Source of the DNA: an uncultured Lachnospiraceae bacterium
Lineage (GTDB): Bacteria > Bacillota > Clostridia > Lachnospirales > Lachnospiraceae
Length of the DNA: 64,000 nucleotides
Direction: 5' to 3'
NCBI GenBank assembly: GCA_910587715.1
Contig: CAJUMV010000002.1
Coordinates: 1 to 64,000 of the forward strand
Positions 1-7,585 of the stretch are shown here, piece after piece. Numbering within the stretch: the stretch's first letter is position 1; each line of letters starts with the position of its first letter. The position numbers were made by a program, and so were the translations under genes. The notes beneath the pieces were generated by a model. That model worked only from the letters and a program-made list of their open reading frames with translations. It was not told the DNA's origin and did no database searches.

Positions 1-642
1 GATACCTGCAACCGGCGCATATCCTTTGTGCCGGAGAGGGCGGAGAAGATTTATGTAGGCTCCTGCATGGAATACCGCAAGATTGGCAGGCAGGGATGCA
101 CGCCGCACCGTATCTACGAACAGGATTTGCATGATGCGGTCTTAAAGGACATACGGGAGTGGGCGAAGCTGGCGCTGAAGGACGAGAAGGCAGTCCTTGA
201 CAAAGTTATGGAGCATGAAAACAAGAACAAGACTGACGCTGGCACAGTTATTGAGAAAAAGTTTTCCCTTGAAAAGCGTCTGGGGGAGGTCGAGAAAGTC
301 ATTGCCAAACTCTATGAGGATTATGCTTTAGGCAAGGCGGGGGCGGACGAGATTGACTTACTCCTGCCAAAGTACCGGAAGGAACAGGGGGAACTGAAAG
401 CACAGCTTGCGCTGTTCGAGGAAGAAAGCAGCGAACAGAGGGAAACAGCACAGAACGCTGAGAAGTGGGTTGCGCTGATCTGCCAGTACAATGACCTGCA
501 GGAACTGACGGCAGGCATCATAAGGGAACTGATTACCAAAATCTATGTGGGCGATGTCCGCAAGGTTGACGGTGAGAAAGTCCAGTCTATCGAAATTCAT
601 TACCGTTTCATCGGCAGTCTGTCGGATGGGGCGGGGAAATAA
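1..642 (+). CDS. Large serine recombinase, C-terminal fragment (cut by window edge)
   Basis: The reading frame is open from base 1 and ends at TAA 640-642, so only about the last 213 residues are seen. The fragment starts near a Cys-containing zinc-ribbon segment. It continues through a long Lys/Glu-rich coiled coil (about residues 70-150 of the visible part) and ends in a region with the pattern IIRELITKIYV, typical of the C-terminal DUF4368-like end of TnpX/Tn4451-type recombinases. The catalytic resolvase domain would lie upstream of the window. It is the only large plus-strand gene in this part of the element and converges on the gene at 697-1227. Confidence 0.8.
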   Translation, partial: DTCNRRISFVPERAEKIYVGSCMEYRKIGRQGCTPHRIYEQDLHDAVLKDIREWAKLALKDEKAVLDKVMEHENKNKTDAGTVIEKKFSLEKRLGEVEKVIAKLYEDYALGKAGADEIDLLLPKYRKEQGELKAQLALFEEESSEQRETAQNAEKWVALICQYNDLQELTAGIIRELITKIYVGDVRKVDGEKVQSIEIHYRFIGSLSDGAGK

Positions 643-664
643 CAATTCTTAAATAAAAATCCCA

Positions 665-690
665 ATTTACAGAACAATTCCACTGTAAAT
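665..690. terminator. Short perfect inverted repeat between convergent genes
   Basis: An 8-bp perfect stem (ATTTACAG / CTGTAAAT) with a 10-nt loop lies between the recombinase stop at 642 and the convergent gene ending at 697. It has no long T-run on either side, so it would be a weak terminator at best. Confidence 0.35.
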
Positions 691-696
691 ATCACT

Positions 697-1227
697 TTAT
701 TCGGTGTTTACAGGTATCAAATCATCGGGATTTCCGCAAAAGGAATTTACATATTCCAACCCAATTTTCAGGCATGCTTTATCCGCACGACTTTCCATCT
801 GTTTGTCCTTATTCGCCAACATGATAGTGAAAACATCCGCCTGCGAGATAGACAGTTTCCTTGAAAATGTCCCGTCGAGATACTTCTGGCAGAAAATAAT
901 CTCACGATTCGCTTTCTCATCTTCTTCCACGTAGGCAAAGATAACATGCCCCTCGCGGTCAAGAATCCGCTCAGCTTTTCGGTACGCCATCGGGTTTTTA
1001 ATTCGCGGTGTTGGTGTCGCGTTTCCGACTGCCCGGTCGTAATCATCCATTTCCTCATCGACCATCTCCGCCATCATTTCTGTCGATGCCTCTTGTACCG
1101 TTGGCGCATTGTCAGCACACACTAGCTGATATCCTTTTTGCACAACCTCTGACACTTGCTGATTTTTGATCCTTAACTGACCACCGGTCAATTTGTCACC
1201 GGTGTCGAATTGTACTATTGTCGCCAA
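697..1227 (-). CDS. Hypothetical protein, 176 aa, TTG start
   Basis: I do not recognise this family. The gene starts with TTG, chosen because a strong AGGAGG lies 8 nt upstream and no ATG is placed as well. The protein is soluble and acidic in the middle (Met/Glu/Asp-rich around residues 48-63), with a Lys/Arg-rich segment after it and no signal peptide or membrane segment. It is the last of a run of small minus-strand genes of the element, but more than 900 bp separate it from the next gene upstream, so it probably has its own promoter. Confidence 0.6.
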   Translation of the reverse strand: MATIVQFDTGDKLTGGQLRIKNQQVSEVVQKGYQLVCADNAPTVQEASTEMMAEMVDEEMDDYDRAVGNATPTPRIKNPMAYRKAERILDREGHVIFAYVEEDEKANREIIFCQKYLDGTFSRKLSISQADVFTIMLANKDKQMESRADKACLKIGLEYVNSFCGNPDDLIPVNTE

Positions 1228-2095
1228 ATTTCGTTCCTCCTGTCCAATTTTTTCTTAAATTTAAGTTCATCTGCTCCTAGTATCGCTTGATTTTCTGTTT
1301 TCATTTTTTGTATGTTTCACTTTTTTCTTGCTTCTGCAATCTATATCGGCATTTGGGGGGTTTTATAAATTGTGTGGTTTTAACGAAATTTTCTCTATCG
1401 GAAATGCTAAATAACATATTTCCATTATACGACTAACGTTATCCTGTAAACGATAAATCCAGCCGGTTAGACCTAATATCGCAGGTCGTTATCAAAAGCT
1501 AAATAGGCGTCTGTTTTATGATAGCACTACGTTACAAAAACTAAAATTATGGAATTGTACGCTGTTCCTCTTCATCTTTGCCACTGGCAAAATTACCAAA
1601 ACCCCCGAAAAAATAATTTCATTTTTTTCCTCAAAATCCAATTTTCCCAAAATCCGTTGTATTTTTCACCAACGCATATACTTATGTCAACCAGTCGAAA
1701 AACTGTCTCTACTTTTCATTTTGCCTATGTCCCGCATGAATGATCCATTCGCACGAATTCTATACTCATGCTTTTCCCAATATCACAGGTGCGTTTCTTC
1801 TATAAATAAATATGCAGAATTGAAAACGCTCACATTATGGTCATTTCCCGAAAATAGAACCAAACGTTTCTTCCAACCAAATAATGGAAAAGCATTTTCT
1901 CAACCAGTCGTTTTTCTGCCAGCCCCTTTATGTTCTTCCTTCTCTCCACCCCTTCCGTACCTTTTTCAAAAATCCCTAGGTTTTCAACACCGAAAACCTC
2001 TTTTTTCGCCCGAAAAAAAAACACCCCCACCCTTGGCAAGTGCACGTTAAAAAAACAATTGTGTAAAAACTCACTTCACAAAACTAAAATAAAAA
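1228..2095. other. Long intergenic stretch without a supported gene
   Basis: About 870 bp, very A/T-rich with C-runs. Short open frames exist on both strands (for example 1549-1743 and 1721-2050 plus), but they lack ribosome binding sites and have low-complexity, improbable composition. I see no repeat, tRNA or clear promoter. It presumably contains the promoter of the gene at 697-1227. Confidence 0.5.
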
Positions 2096-2138
2096 GAGAA
2101 CCAAATGCAACTTTTAATCACTGTCGCGTTTGGTTCTC
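2096..2138 (-). terminator. Rho-independent terminator of the small-gene unit
   Basis: A 13-bp arm reading GAGAACCAAATGC pairs with GCGTTTGGTTCTC, one mismatch-type pair aside, and is followed on the minus strand by TTTTTATTTTA. It lies 20 bp past the stop of the gene at 2160-2327. Confidence 0.85.
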
Positions 2139-2159
2139 TTGTGCCCTTCCGTCATATCT

Positions 2160-2327
2160 TTACAGTTCAATCTCCCCGAACAGATTGACTTCCGCATGGA
2201 TTTTATCAACATCCAACTCCTGCTCACTGATTAACATTGTCTGTAACGTCACCGTGTTGTTTGCCGTGTCAATGATTGCCAGACTCTCCGGCACTTCCAT
2301 CCCGTTCACTTTTATTACCGCGCCCAT
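2160..2327 (-). CDS. Small hypothetical protein, 55 aa
   Basis: The frame can be extended upstream to 2393, but the ATG at 2327 is the likely start: it follows the stop codon of the previous gene (2329) by one base and the two would be translationally coupled. The product begins MGAVIKVNGMEVPESL, looks like a small beta-rich soluble domain, and ends in an acidic stretch (DKIHAEVNLFGEIEL). Family not recognised. It closes a four-gene minus-strand unit (3504 to 2160) of the element. Confidence 0.6.
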   Translation of the reverse strand: MGAVIKVNGMEVPESLAIIDTANNTVTLQTMLISEQELDVDKIHAEVNLFGEIEL

Positions 2328-2328
2328 G

Positions 2329-2604
2329 TTATCGCACCCCCATTTTCTGTAGTTTTTTGACAATCTGCTCTGCCGTGTACTTTCCGTCTGCAAGCTGGCA
2401 GAGTTGTTCCAAGTTCAGCCCTTTTTTGTAAGCATCAAGAAGCTGAGAAGAACTGACATCCTTTACGCCAATGACAACCGGCTGGTACACAACTTTCGGC
2501 GCGCCCCCGTTTTTAGATACCACAAGCCTCTGCAGATTGGCAAGCTGTTTCAGAATTATTTCCAGCTGTTTTCCCATCATAGTAAGTTGCTCCTGTGGAC
2601 TCAT
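2329..2604 (-). CDS. Small hypothetical protein, 91 aa, coiled coil plus helical C-terminus
   Basis: The start at 2604 is chosen for the GGAGG 6 nt upstream. Residues 1-30 form an amphipathic helix rich in Gln/Leu (MSPQEQLTMMGKQLEIILKQ), suggesting self-association. The rest (VSSSQLLDAYKKGLNLEQLC and GKYTAEQIVKKLQKMGV) reads like a small helix-turn-helix-type or adaptor domain. No family is recognised. It is immediately followed by the 55-aa gene, so both are probably made together. Confidence 0.65.
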   Translation of the reverse strand: MSPQEQLTMMGKQLEIILKQLANLQRLVVSKNGGAPKVVYQPVVIGVKDVSSSQLLDAYKKGLNLEQLCQLADGKYTAEQIVKKLQKMGVR

Positions 2605-2757
2605 ACGCCACCTCCTCAAAATTTTTTTATTTTTTATTCAACCGTATGCCCCGTTTGACGCGGTCACCAATACTTGCAAGTGCGCCCCTTTTTGCATACC
2701 GCCCCCAAAGTTACCATACACCAAAACAGCGTTTTCTCCCGAATGTGGGCGCGAAAA

Positions 2758-2794
2758 AAGATACCGGCTACACCTTTCCGGCAGTCGGTATCTT
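2758..2794 (-). terminator. Rho-independent terminator after the 47-aa gene
   Basis: A 9-bp perfect stem (AAGATACCG / CGGTATCTT) is followed on the minus strand by a run of T residues (A-run at 2754-2759). It lies just past the stop at 2810. Confidence 0.75.
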
Positions 2795-2809
2795 CTGACC
2801 TTACGGCTG

Positions 2810-2953
2810 TTATTGTTCCCCGAAATCGTCCAATAACTTCTGTATCTCCACAAACTTGAATACCATCTGGGCAAATGCTTTCAACAGATATGCGATAGCG
2901 CATAAATCAATCAAAGCAAGCGAAACACCGCATAATACAATGAGTCCGTCCAT
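2810..2953 (-). CDS. Small membrane protein, 47 aa
   Basis: A short frame starting at ATG 2953 has a perfect AAGGAGGT 5-6 nt upstream and ends at TAA 2810. The product is MDGLIVLCGVSLALIDLCAI followed by about 27 residues. It has one hydrophobic segment (residues 3-32) and a charged C-terminal helix ending LDDFGEQ. The quality of the ribosome binding site and the terminator directly behind it argue that the gene is real. Such tiny one-segment membrane proteins occur beside phage and ICE genes, but the family is not recognised. Confidence 0.6.
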   Translation of the reverse strand: MDGLIVLCGVSLALIDLCAIAYLLKAFAQMVFKFVEIQKLLDDFGEQ

Positions 2954-2972
2954 GTTGACCTCCTTGTGAAAG

Positions 2973-2992
2973 GGGGTGTCTCCCGACACCCC
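2973..2992. terminator. GC-rich hairpin between two small genes
   Basis: An 8-bp perfect stem (GGGGTGTC / GACACCCC) with a 4-nt loop lies between the stop at 3004 and the ribosome binding site of the 47-aa gene. It has no T-run, so it may be an attenuating or processing hairpin that lowers expression of the downstream genes. Confidence 0.4.
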
Positions 2993-3003
2993 GCCCCCTG
3001 TCT

Positions 3004-3504
3004 TTACTGTTTCTGTTCTGTTTTCTTTGACTCTGCTTTCTTCTCCGGCTTAGCTGTCCCGCTCTCTAAAACAGGAAGTACCACTTTATCACCTTCCAGT
3101 TTTGCCCCGCCGAATACCAGACCCATCGACAGGAACATTTTCAGCATATCCTCTGTCACGACCTTACGTTCCCACTTGGTAGAGATGACCTCATAGCCGC
3201 CGTCTGCCTTGCCGGTCACGATGTAAGCCACGTTTGCCACACAGTTTTCATCCTCAAGCATAGGTGTGTAATTGTTTACATGGCGGTGTTCCATTAAATT
3301 TCTCATAAAGAAATTTTTGTCCAGTGCCAGTTCCTCATCGTCTCCAACCACCAGACCATGAATCGAATCCCCTTTTAACAGTGCCGCCTTGATCTCCTTG
3401 GCTGTCATCTCAACGACCTCGCCTTTGTCCTTGTTCCAGAGTTCAAACCCGATTTCCCTGTTTCCCAACATTGTCCGCAATACCGCTACCTTTGTCATGC
3501 ACAT
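3004..3504 (-). CDS. Hypothetical protein, 166 aa
   Basis: The start ATG 3504 has GGAGG 8 nt upstream. The protein begins MCMTKVAVLRTMLGNREIGF and looks like a single soluble alpha/beta domain. It ends in a low-complexity Lys/Glu/Gln tail (about residues 148-166), typical of a disordered linker or interaction tail. No known motif is visible. It is the first gene of the unit 3504 to 2160 and probably cooperates with the small coiled-coil and membrane proteins after it. Confidence 0.65.
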   Translation of the reverse strand: MCMTKVAVLRTMLGNREIGFELWNKDKGEVVEMTAKEIKAALLKGDSIHGLVVGDDEELALDKNFFMRNLMEHRHVNNYTPMLEDENCVANVAYIVTGKADGGYEVISTKWERKVVTEDMLKMFLSMGLVFGGAKLEGDKVVLPVLESGTAKPEKKAESKKTEQKQ

Positions 3505-3650
3505 ACTCTTTTCCTCCGTTTTCTACGTTTTTTTGTTTCATTTCTTAACTACAAATACATTCTAACGCTGAAAAAATGTGGTGTCTGTGGTGGGAATAGC
3601 CAGAGTTTACGCGCAATGTTGTACGAAGTGACGGCGGGCTTGTTTTCGAC

Positions 3651-4043
3651 CTATCTTTTTCTTTTCATGTGTTTCCCTTTTCTCCCGCGGTGAAATAATA
3701 ACCTTTTCCCTGCCCCGTTTCTGCCAATCACGCGGGCGCGGCTGTTGCCGGATTTTTCCATATGTATAAACATATCCCGTATATCGCAGCTTATCTCCTT
3801 TATCACGCACACCGCATCAGCCGACAGGAAATCTTTCTGTGTCCCAAAGTCATTTTCCAATAACACGGAAACGACGATCACTTTCTCCATGCCCTTCAGA
3901 ATCTTTTCCCATTGCACTTCCGATAATTCAACGCTCACTATAATCTGTCCTCCATGTAAAAATTTGATAAAACCGGGGTAGGTGAAAAGACCGCCCTCCT
4001 TCCCTATGCCGGATTGTCGTGATAACCGCATAAACTTTATCAC
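3651..4043 (-). CDS. Possible small hypothetical protein, about 130 aa
   Basis: The frame is open from a GTG at 4043 (or ATG 4031) to 3651, but neither start has a convincing ribosome binding site. The middle part (SVELSEVQWEKILKGMEKVI and the residues after it) looks like genuine protein, while the C-terminus is a basic Arg/Lys/Gly tail. A TATAAT-like hexamer lies just upstream of the GTG. Family not recognised; the gene could be a decaying remnant. Confidence 0.4.
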   Translation of the reverse strand: MIKFMRLSRQSGIGKEGGLFTYPGFIKFLHGGQIIVSVELSEVQWEKILKGMEKVIVVSVLLENDFGTQKDFLSADAVCVIKEISCDIRDMFIHMEKSGNSRARVIGRNGAGKRLLFHRGRKGKHMKRKR

Positions 4044-4208
4044 CGGTGAATTATAATTGTGAAATACTAAGGTATCTTATGATATCAGACTGAAACCATG
4101 CCCTTGACACGCTTGCCCATAAGACAATTTTGCCTTTATTGATTTTTCCCATTTCTCAATTATCCCGTAGAGAATGTATTATAATCTAAATTGACTGGTT
4201 ACATAAAA

Positions 4209-4248
4209 TACCCTCACCTATCCCTGTTTCTAACAGGGTGTGAGGGTA
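4209..4248 (-). terminator. Strong hairpin terminator after the SprT-like gene
   Basis: An outer 9-bp stem (TACCCTCAC / GTGAGGGTA) encloses a 6-bp stem (CCCTGT / ACAGGG), followed on the minus strand by TTTTATG. It lies about 50 bp past the stop of the SprT-like gene. Confidence 0.7.
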
Positions 4249-4294
4249 ACGCCAAACCGTCCAAAAATCTACAATTATTTTAACGGGGCTTATG

Positions 4295-4954
4295 CTACTG
4301 GATTCCGGCATCCGTACTAACCTGCTTAATCATGGGGAGCATACAGTCCATGCACATGATGTTCACGTCCTTCGTTGCCCGTACACTGTTATGACACCCA
4401 GCACAAAGGTATTTTCTTGTACTGCTCTTTTTAGGCAGTTTACCGTCTGCCCCGTCCGTACCGCCTGCACCGTCCTGCCCGCCGCCCGCCTGCATGGTTT
4501 CCCCCATTCTTACATAATCAAATTGTGTGTCTAAGTTGTATTTTTTTATTTTTTCTTTCAGTCTTTCGGTCGGCTCGGTCACGCTCCATCCGATATACTG
4601 CGCATGGCTTATTTTTAAGTCACGTTCCTCCGCAATCTGCCGAAACCGCTTATTATGGTAGCGTCCCCCGTTTGATGTGTCGCGGATATCGTTTTCCATT
4701 GCATACAAATGACAACATTCATGCAAAAGCGTTGCGATTATGTTTTCGATCGGTCGGTTAAGGTGTTCCGCGCTGATGTTGATTTCATGGTAACAGTCCC
4801 ACTCATCCCTCCATATCTTTCTCACCGTAATATGCCCGTAGGTACGCTGTGATGATTGGATTGTAATGACCACCTCCGGCAGTTCGTCCGCGAAATAAAC
4901 GTGGTTCAGTACCCGATAAGCTGTTTCCAAAAATTTATTCTGCTCCGATAACAT
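4295..4954 (-). CDS. SprT-like zinc metallopeptidase domain protein
   Basis: This 219-aa protein has the SprT/Spartan-type zinc-binding motif HECCH at residues 78-82 within LLHECCHLYA, preceded by an N-terminal part typical of the family. A Gly/Ala/Asp-rich linker (about residues 155-175) leads to a C-terminal zinc ribbon with two CxxC pairs (about residues 185-207). SprT-like proteins are known or suspected to cleave DNA-bound proteins; copies on mobile elements are common, and their role there is not established. The start at 4954 lies behind a GGGGGAGG-type site. The product is expected in the cytosol. Confidence 0.85.
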   Translation of the reverse strand: MLSEQNKFLETAYRVLNHVYFADELPEVVITIQSSQRTYGHITVRKIWRDEWDCYHEINISAEHLNRPIENIIATLLHECCHLYAMENDIRDTSNGGRYHNKRFRQIAEERDLKISHAQYIGWSVTEPTERLKEKIKKYNLDTQFDYVRMGETMQAGGGQDGAGGTDGADGKLPKKSSTRKYLCAGCHNSVRATKDVNIMCMDCMLPMIKQVSTDAGIQ

Positions 4955-5011
4955 GACCGACCTCCCCCTTCCCTTTTTCCTGCCCTGTCACGGGAATGCC
5001 GACATTTTGGC

Positions 5012-5047
5012 AGTGCACTGTTAAATTTCCAAAATTAAAAGTGCACT
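5012..5047. promoter_or_regulatory. Two copies of the palindrome AGTGCACT upstream of the SprT-like gene
   Basis: The 8-bp palindrome AGTGCACT occurs at 5012-5019 and 5040-5047, 28 bp apart, between the SprT-like gene and the aspartic protease gene. The spacing (about 2.7 helical turns) would suit a dimeric repressor bound at two sites. No consensus promoter is evident, so the role is inferred. Confidence 0.3.
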
Positions 5048-5084
5048 TTAATTTCTTTCAACATGAATTTTAAGCACGAAAAAA

Positions 5085-5108
5085 GACACTCACTGGTTGG
5101 GTGGTGTC
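5085..5108 (-). terminator. Rho-independent terminator after the aspartic protease gene
   Basis: A GACAC / GTGTC stem with internal partial pairing is followed directly on the minus strand by TTTTTT (A-run at 5079-5084). It lies 17 bp past the stop at 5125. Confidence 0.65.
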
Positions 5109-5124
5109 CCTTTACTGTTATCAC

Positions 5125-5628
5125 TTACAATATTTCATTGTATTTATAATCTGCCTCTGCATCTTCCTTTGTCTCATAAGTATTTGCCAGATAAATATAT
5201 GGTATGCCGCTTTTGTCTTTTATCCTAAAGTCTCTGTAATATTCTTTATCGTCAACCCTTATTTTCAATCTATGACTGATATTATCAATCTCGTAAATCA
5301 TTCCCTCGAATAGAGTCGCCGGTAATATCATATAAGCATCCGCCACGCTGATTTCTTTATGTACGATAGGCAAATTCTTAAAATGAATGTTCCCCATGTC
5401 AAAATTGACTCTATATAAATCCCCTGTTGAACTGCCGCCTACTCCATTCAAATTAACCGTTTGATTTTCTTTAACTGCACCCTTAAGTTTCAAAGGTGTT
5501 ATACTTTTTAGCCACATTGGTAATGTCGCGCCGGTATCAATTAAGACCCTGCAATTATAAAACCACGGTAACACGATCACGGGACTGTTTTCTTTTGTAT
5601 CCAAATTATATATTTCTTCTTTTAACAC
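5125..5628 (-). CDS. Retropepsin-like aspartic protease, 167 aa
   Basis: Residues 27-38 read RVLIDTGATLPM, the hydrophobic-hydrophobic-Asp-Thr-Gly-Ala signature of clan AA aspartic proteases, with catalytic Asp31. The later segment AYMILPATLFEGMIYEIDNI and what follows fits the second half of a single retropepsin lobe. A monomer carries only one Asp, so an active enzyme should be a homodimer. No signal peptide or membrane segment is visible, which suggests a cytosolic protease. Its first codons overlap the end of the upstream 80-aa gene by 7 bp, so the two form one translational unit closed by the terminator at 5085-5108. Substrate unknown; partner cleavage is possible but unproven. Confidence 0.75.
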   Translation of the reverse strand: MLKEEIYNLDTKENSPVIVLPWFYNCRVLIDTGATLPMWLKSITPLKLKGAVKENQTVNLNGVGGSSTGDLYRVNFDMGNIHFKNLPIVHKEISVADAYMILPATLFEGMIYEIDNISHRLKIRVDDKEYYRDFRIKDKSGIPYIYLANTYETKEDAEADYKYNEIL

Positions 5629-5864
5629 AGTGTCAACACTCCTACATTTACTTTACTTCCTGTAGTATACCAGCACATAATGTCCTCTGAACCCGATACT
5701 TGTAAAGCAAGCAATTCTTCCGGCGTTTTATCCTCTGGCGTGTAAACTACTTCCGCTGATTCTATTGTTACACCGTCATTGTTTTCATATTTAATATTCG
5801 TGATTCCTATACTTTGATTAGGATATTTTTCTGCCATTTGTTCTCTGGTTAATCGCTCTGCCAT
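5622..5864 (-). CDS. Small protein paired with the aspartic protease, 80 aa
   Basis: The start at 5864 (MAERLTREQMAEKYPNQSIG) is chosen for the AAAGGGGTG upstream; the frame itself extends further, to 5912. The product is soluble, has a mixed helix-strand pattern, and contains EVVYTPEDKTPEELLALQ near the middle and WYTT near the C-terminus. Family not named. The 7-bp overlap with the protease gene suggests the proteins act together, for example as substrate, inhibitor or specificity factor. Confidence 0.7.
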   Translation of the reverse strand: MAERLTREQMAEKYPNQSIGITNIKYENNDGVTIESAEVVYTPEDKTPEELLALQVSGSEDIMCWYTTGSKVNVGVLTLC

Positions 5865-5961
5865 ATAGGAACACCCCTTTCTATCTATTTTCTTTATTAT
5901 ACCGCGAAACATCGGAAATTACAAATAGATGTTGTGACGAAATTAAAAATATTTTTTAGTG

Positions 5962-6006
5962 AAATTAGAATGAGCATCCTGTTAGATTGAATGCTCATTC
6001 TAATTT
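5962..6006 (-). terminator. 16-bp perfect stem terminator
   Basis: Arms at 5962-5977 and 5991-6006 are perfect reverse complements around ATTAGAATGAGCAT. The stem has AT-rich flanks and lies just past the stop of the gene at 6015. T-rich sequence is present on both sides. Confidence 0.75.
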
Positions 6007-6014
6007 TATGTGTG

Positions 6015-6596
6015 CTAGTAAACAGTAACATTGTCAGCTAAACCTTCAGAACCACTTTCGCCTACTGTGTACTCTGGAATAACACCATTGTCGGGGGTGC
6101 CAACATCTTCGTAATTGCCCTCGCCTGTAGAGGGAACGGTGTCTGTAAACCATTCTGGATGCTCTTTCTTTAGTTCCTCCTCAATCTGCTTGACTACCGC
6201 TTGATCTTCTTCCGATAAACTGTCATATTCAGATTGTAATGCATCTACTCCGCTGTCACCTTTGTACTCGTCATCACCTAAGATTATGTCGGTATGGGTG
6301 GAGTTGATACCATCTTCTAAATCTTCAACAGTTTCAACTGGTTCGGGGTTGGTTGGCTCGGGTTCGGTTGGCTCGGGCTCGGTTGGCTCGGGTTCGGTTG
6401 GTTCGGGCTGGGCGGGCTGTGGGGCGGGTTCTGACACTTCGGACTCGGTTACTACACTTTGCTCGGTCTCGATTGGTGCCATGACTTCCTGTGCTTTTGG
6501 CTGTTTCGTAGAGTAAACTATAGCTCCTCCTATTATTACTATTGCCGCCATTACTGGAATGATGATTTTCATATAAGTTATACCTTTTTTATCCAT
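6015..6596 (-). CDS. Membrane-anchored protein with Pro-Glu-Thr repeats, 193 aa
   Basis: The start at 6596 has GGAGG 8 nt upstream. Residues 1-8 are charged and residues 9-28 form a hydrophobic segment (MKIIIPVMAAIVIIGGAIVY), an uncleaved anchor or signal peptide. A rod-like stretch follows (about residues 55-80) with tandem EPEPT units, then an acidic globular-looking C-terminus with SLSEEDQAVVKQIEEELKKE. No lipobox or LPxTG motif is seen. It is probably exposed on the cell surface, the repeats acting as a wall spacer. Function unknown; it could act in surface exclusion or contact if the element is conjugative. Confidence 0.7.
   Translation of the reverse strand: MDKKGITYMKIIIPVMAAIVIIGGAIVYSTKQPKAQEVMAPIETEQSVVTESEVSEPAPQPAQPEPTEPEPTEPEPTEPEPTNPEPVETVEDLEDGINSTHTDIILGDDEYKGDSGVDALQSEYDSLSEEDQAVVKQIEEELKKEHPEWFTDTVPSTGEGNYEDVGTPDNGVIPEYTVGESGSEGLADNVTVY
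6351..6410. repeat. Four tandem 15-bp repeats
   Basis: The unit GGTTGGCTCGGGTTC is repeated four times with few substitutions. On the minus strand each unit encodes Glu-Pro-Glu-Pro-Thr in the gene at 6015-6596. The copy number could vary by slippage. Confidence 0.85.
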
Positions 6597-6706
6597 GCTG
6601 TTTTTCCTCCATACTTTATGCCTTTTTTGATAAGGAATGAGGGTATCTATTGACACCCCCCACCTTAACTATATTAAATTCTTAATATCATATGCTTATA
6701 CTGAAA

Positions 6707-7159
6707 CTATATTGCACTGATTGCTTTGCTAACTGTGTTGCTTATGGTATTTATTGCAATAACTTCTATTATTGGTCTTGCCTTTTCTATAAATCTTTTG
6801 CCTAACGCCTTAAGTGTTTCACTCCCCAATAATACTTTGCCCTTGGTGCTTATGCTGATATCTTCAAGTTTTATCCATTCAAAATCTATTGTATCTGTAG
6901 GGCTTTCTTCCCACGTTTCTTGGTCAATATCAGATTGATATGACAATTCCACTGTTCCTTCTATGTATCCTTTTGTATGTAACGATTCCATTGTTTTACA
7001 TACCATCTCTGAAATGCCTTCCCTCGCTTCACCTACAAACACCGATTTTTCAAGGACTTGCTGAAAGGTTTCCCCATGCTCTTTAGAATATTGTATGCAA
7101 GCATCAACAATCTCTAACACTAACACCTCTTTCTCTTTCTCACTAAAATCCGTAGTCAT
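6707..7159 (-). CDS. Hypothetical protein, 150 aa, YjcQ-like winged-helix pattern
   Basis: The start at 7159 has AGGAGGGG 5-6 nt upstream. Residues 1-80 are helical and end in MESLHTKGYIEGTVEL, then DISISTKGKVLLGSETLKAL. This resembles the wing and recognition pattern of small winged-helix (YjcQ-type) proteins of phages and elements. The last 35 residues are hydrophobic (EVIAINTISNTVSKAISAI), which may mean membrane association. It is divergent from the XRE gene at 7287, with which it probably shares a control region. The functional assignment is weak. Confidence 0.55.
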   Translation of the reverse strand: MTTDFSEKEKEVLVLEIVDACIQYSKEHGETFQQVLEKSVFVGEAREGISEMVCKTMESLHTKGYIEGTVELSYQSDIDQETWEESPTDTIDFEWIKLEDISISTKGKVLLGSETLKALGKRFIEKARPIIEVIAINTISNTVSKAISAI

Positions 7160-7286
7160 AGCCCCTCCTCTTATGTTTTTATTTTATTATATCGCCTTTA
7201 AGCAAATTTCGCAATGCTTTTAGCATAGTTTTGATGTCCCAAAGGAATATAAAATATTCTAAACTTTTAATGAATGGAGGATTGTT

Positions 7287-7577
7287 ATGGTACAAGGTCT
7301 CGGCGAACGCCTACAACAAAAACGTTCCAGTATTAAACTATCTCAAAAGGAAGTGGCAAATGCCGTTGGCGTGAATCCCAGTGTTATATCAAACTATGAA
7401 AACGGTGAAAGGACTCCCAGTGTGGAAGTCCTAATGTCTCTAGCAAGCCTCTTTCATTGTTCCGTTGACTACCTCCTCGGTATTGAAAAAACATCCCGTG
7501 CAAGTATAGATGTGTCAATGCTCAATGATGAGCAAATCGCACGTTTACAATATTTTCTTTCCAGTATAAACAAATAA
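7287..7577 (+). CDS. XRE-family transcriptional regulator, 96 aa
   Basis: A Cro/CI-type helix-turn-helix covers residues 5-62: LSQKEVANAVGVNPSVISNY is the turn region, followed by ENGERTPSVEVLMSLASLF and the usual VDYLLG. A short C-terminal helical tail probably dimerises. GGAGG lies 6 nt before the ATG. It is the only regulator in the visible part of the element and is divergent from 6707-7159, so it is the likely element repressor acting on the 127-bp intergenic region. Confidence 0.9.
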   Translation: MVQGLGERLQQKRSSIKLSQKEVANAVGVNPSVISNYENGERTPSVEVLMSLASLFHCSVDYLLGIEKTSRASIDVSMLNDEQIARLQYFLSSINK

Positions 7578-7585
7578 ACAGTTGC

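Noticed and set aside
1549..2050. Two open frames on the plus strand in the long intergenic stretch
   Set aside because: No ribosome binding site, Phe/Pro/Ser-rich low-complexity composition and overlap of the two frames; probably chance.
3607..3810. Second minus-strand frame overlapping the 3651-4043 gene
   Set aside because: Highly basic and without start signal; it overlaps a slightly better candidate.
6351..6410. Regular repeats as a possible CRISPR array
   Set aside because: Units are 15 bp without spacers and lie inside a coding sequence, where they encode EPEPT.
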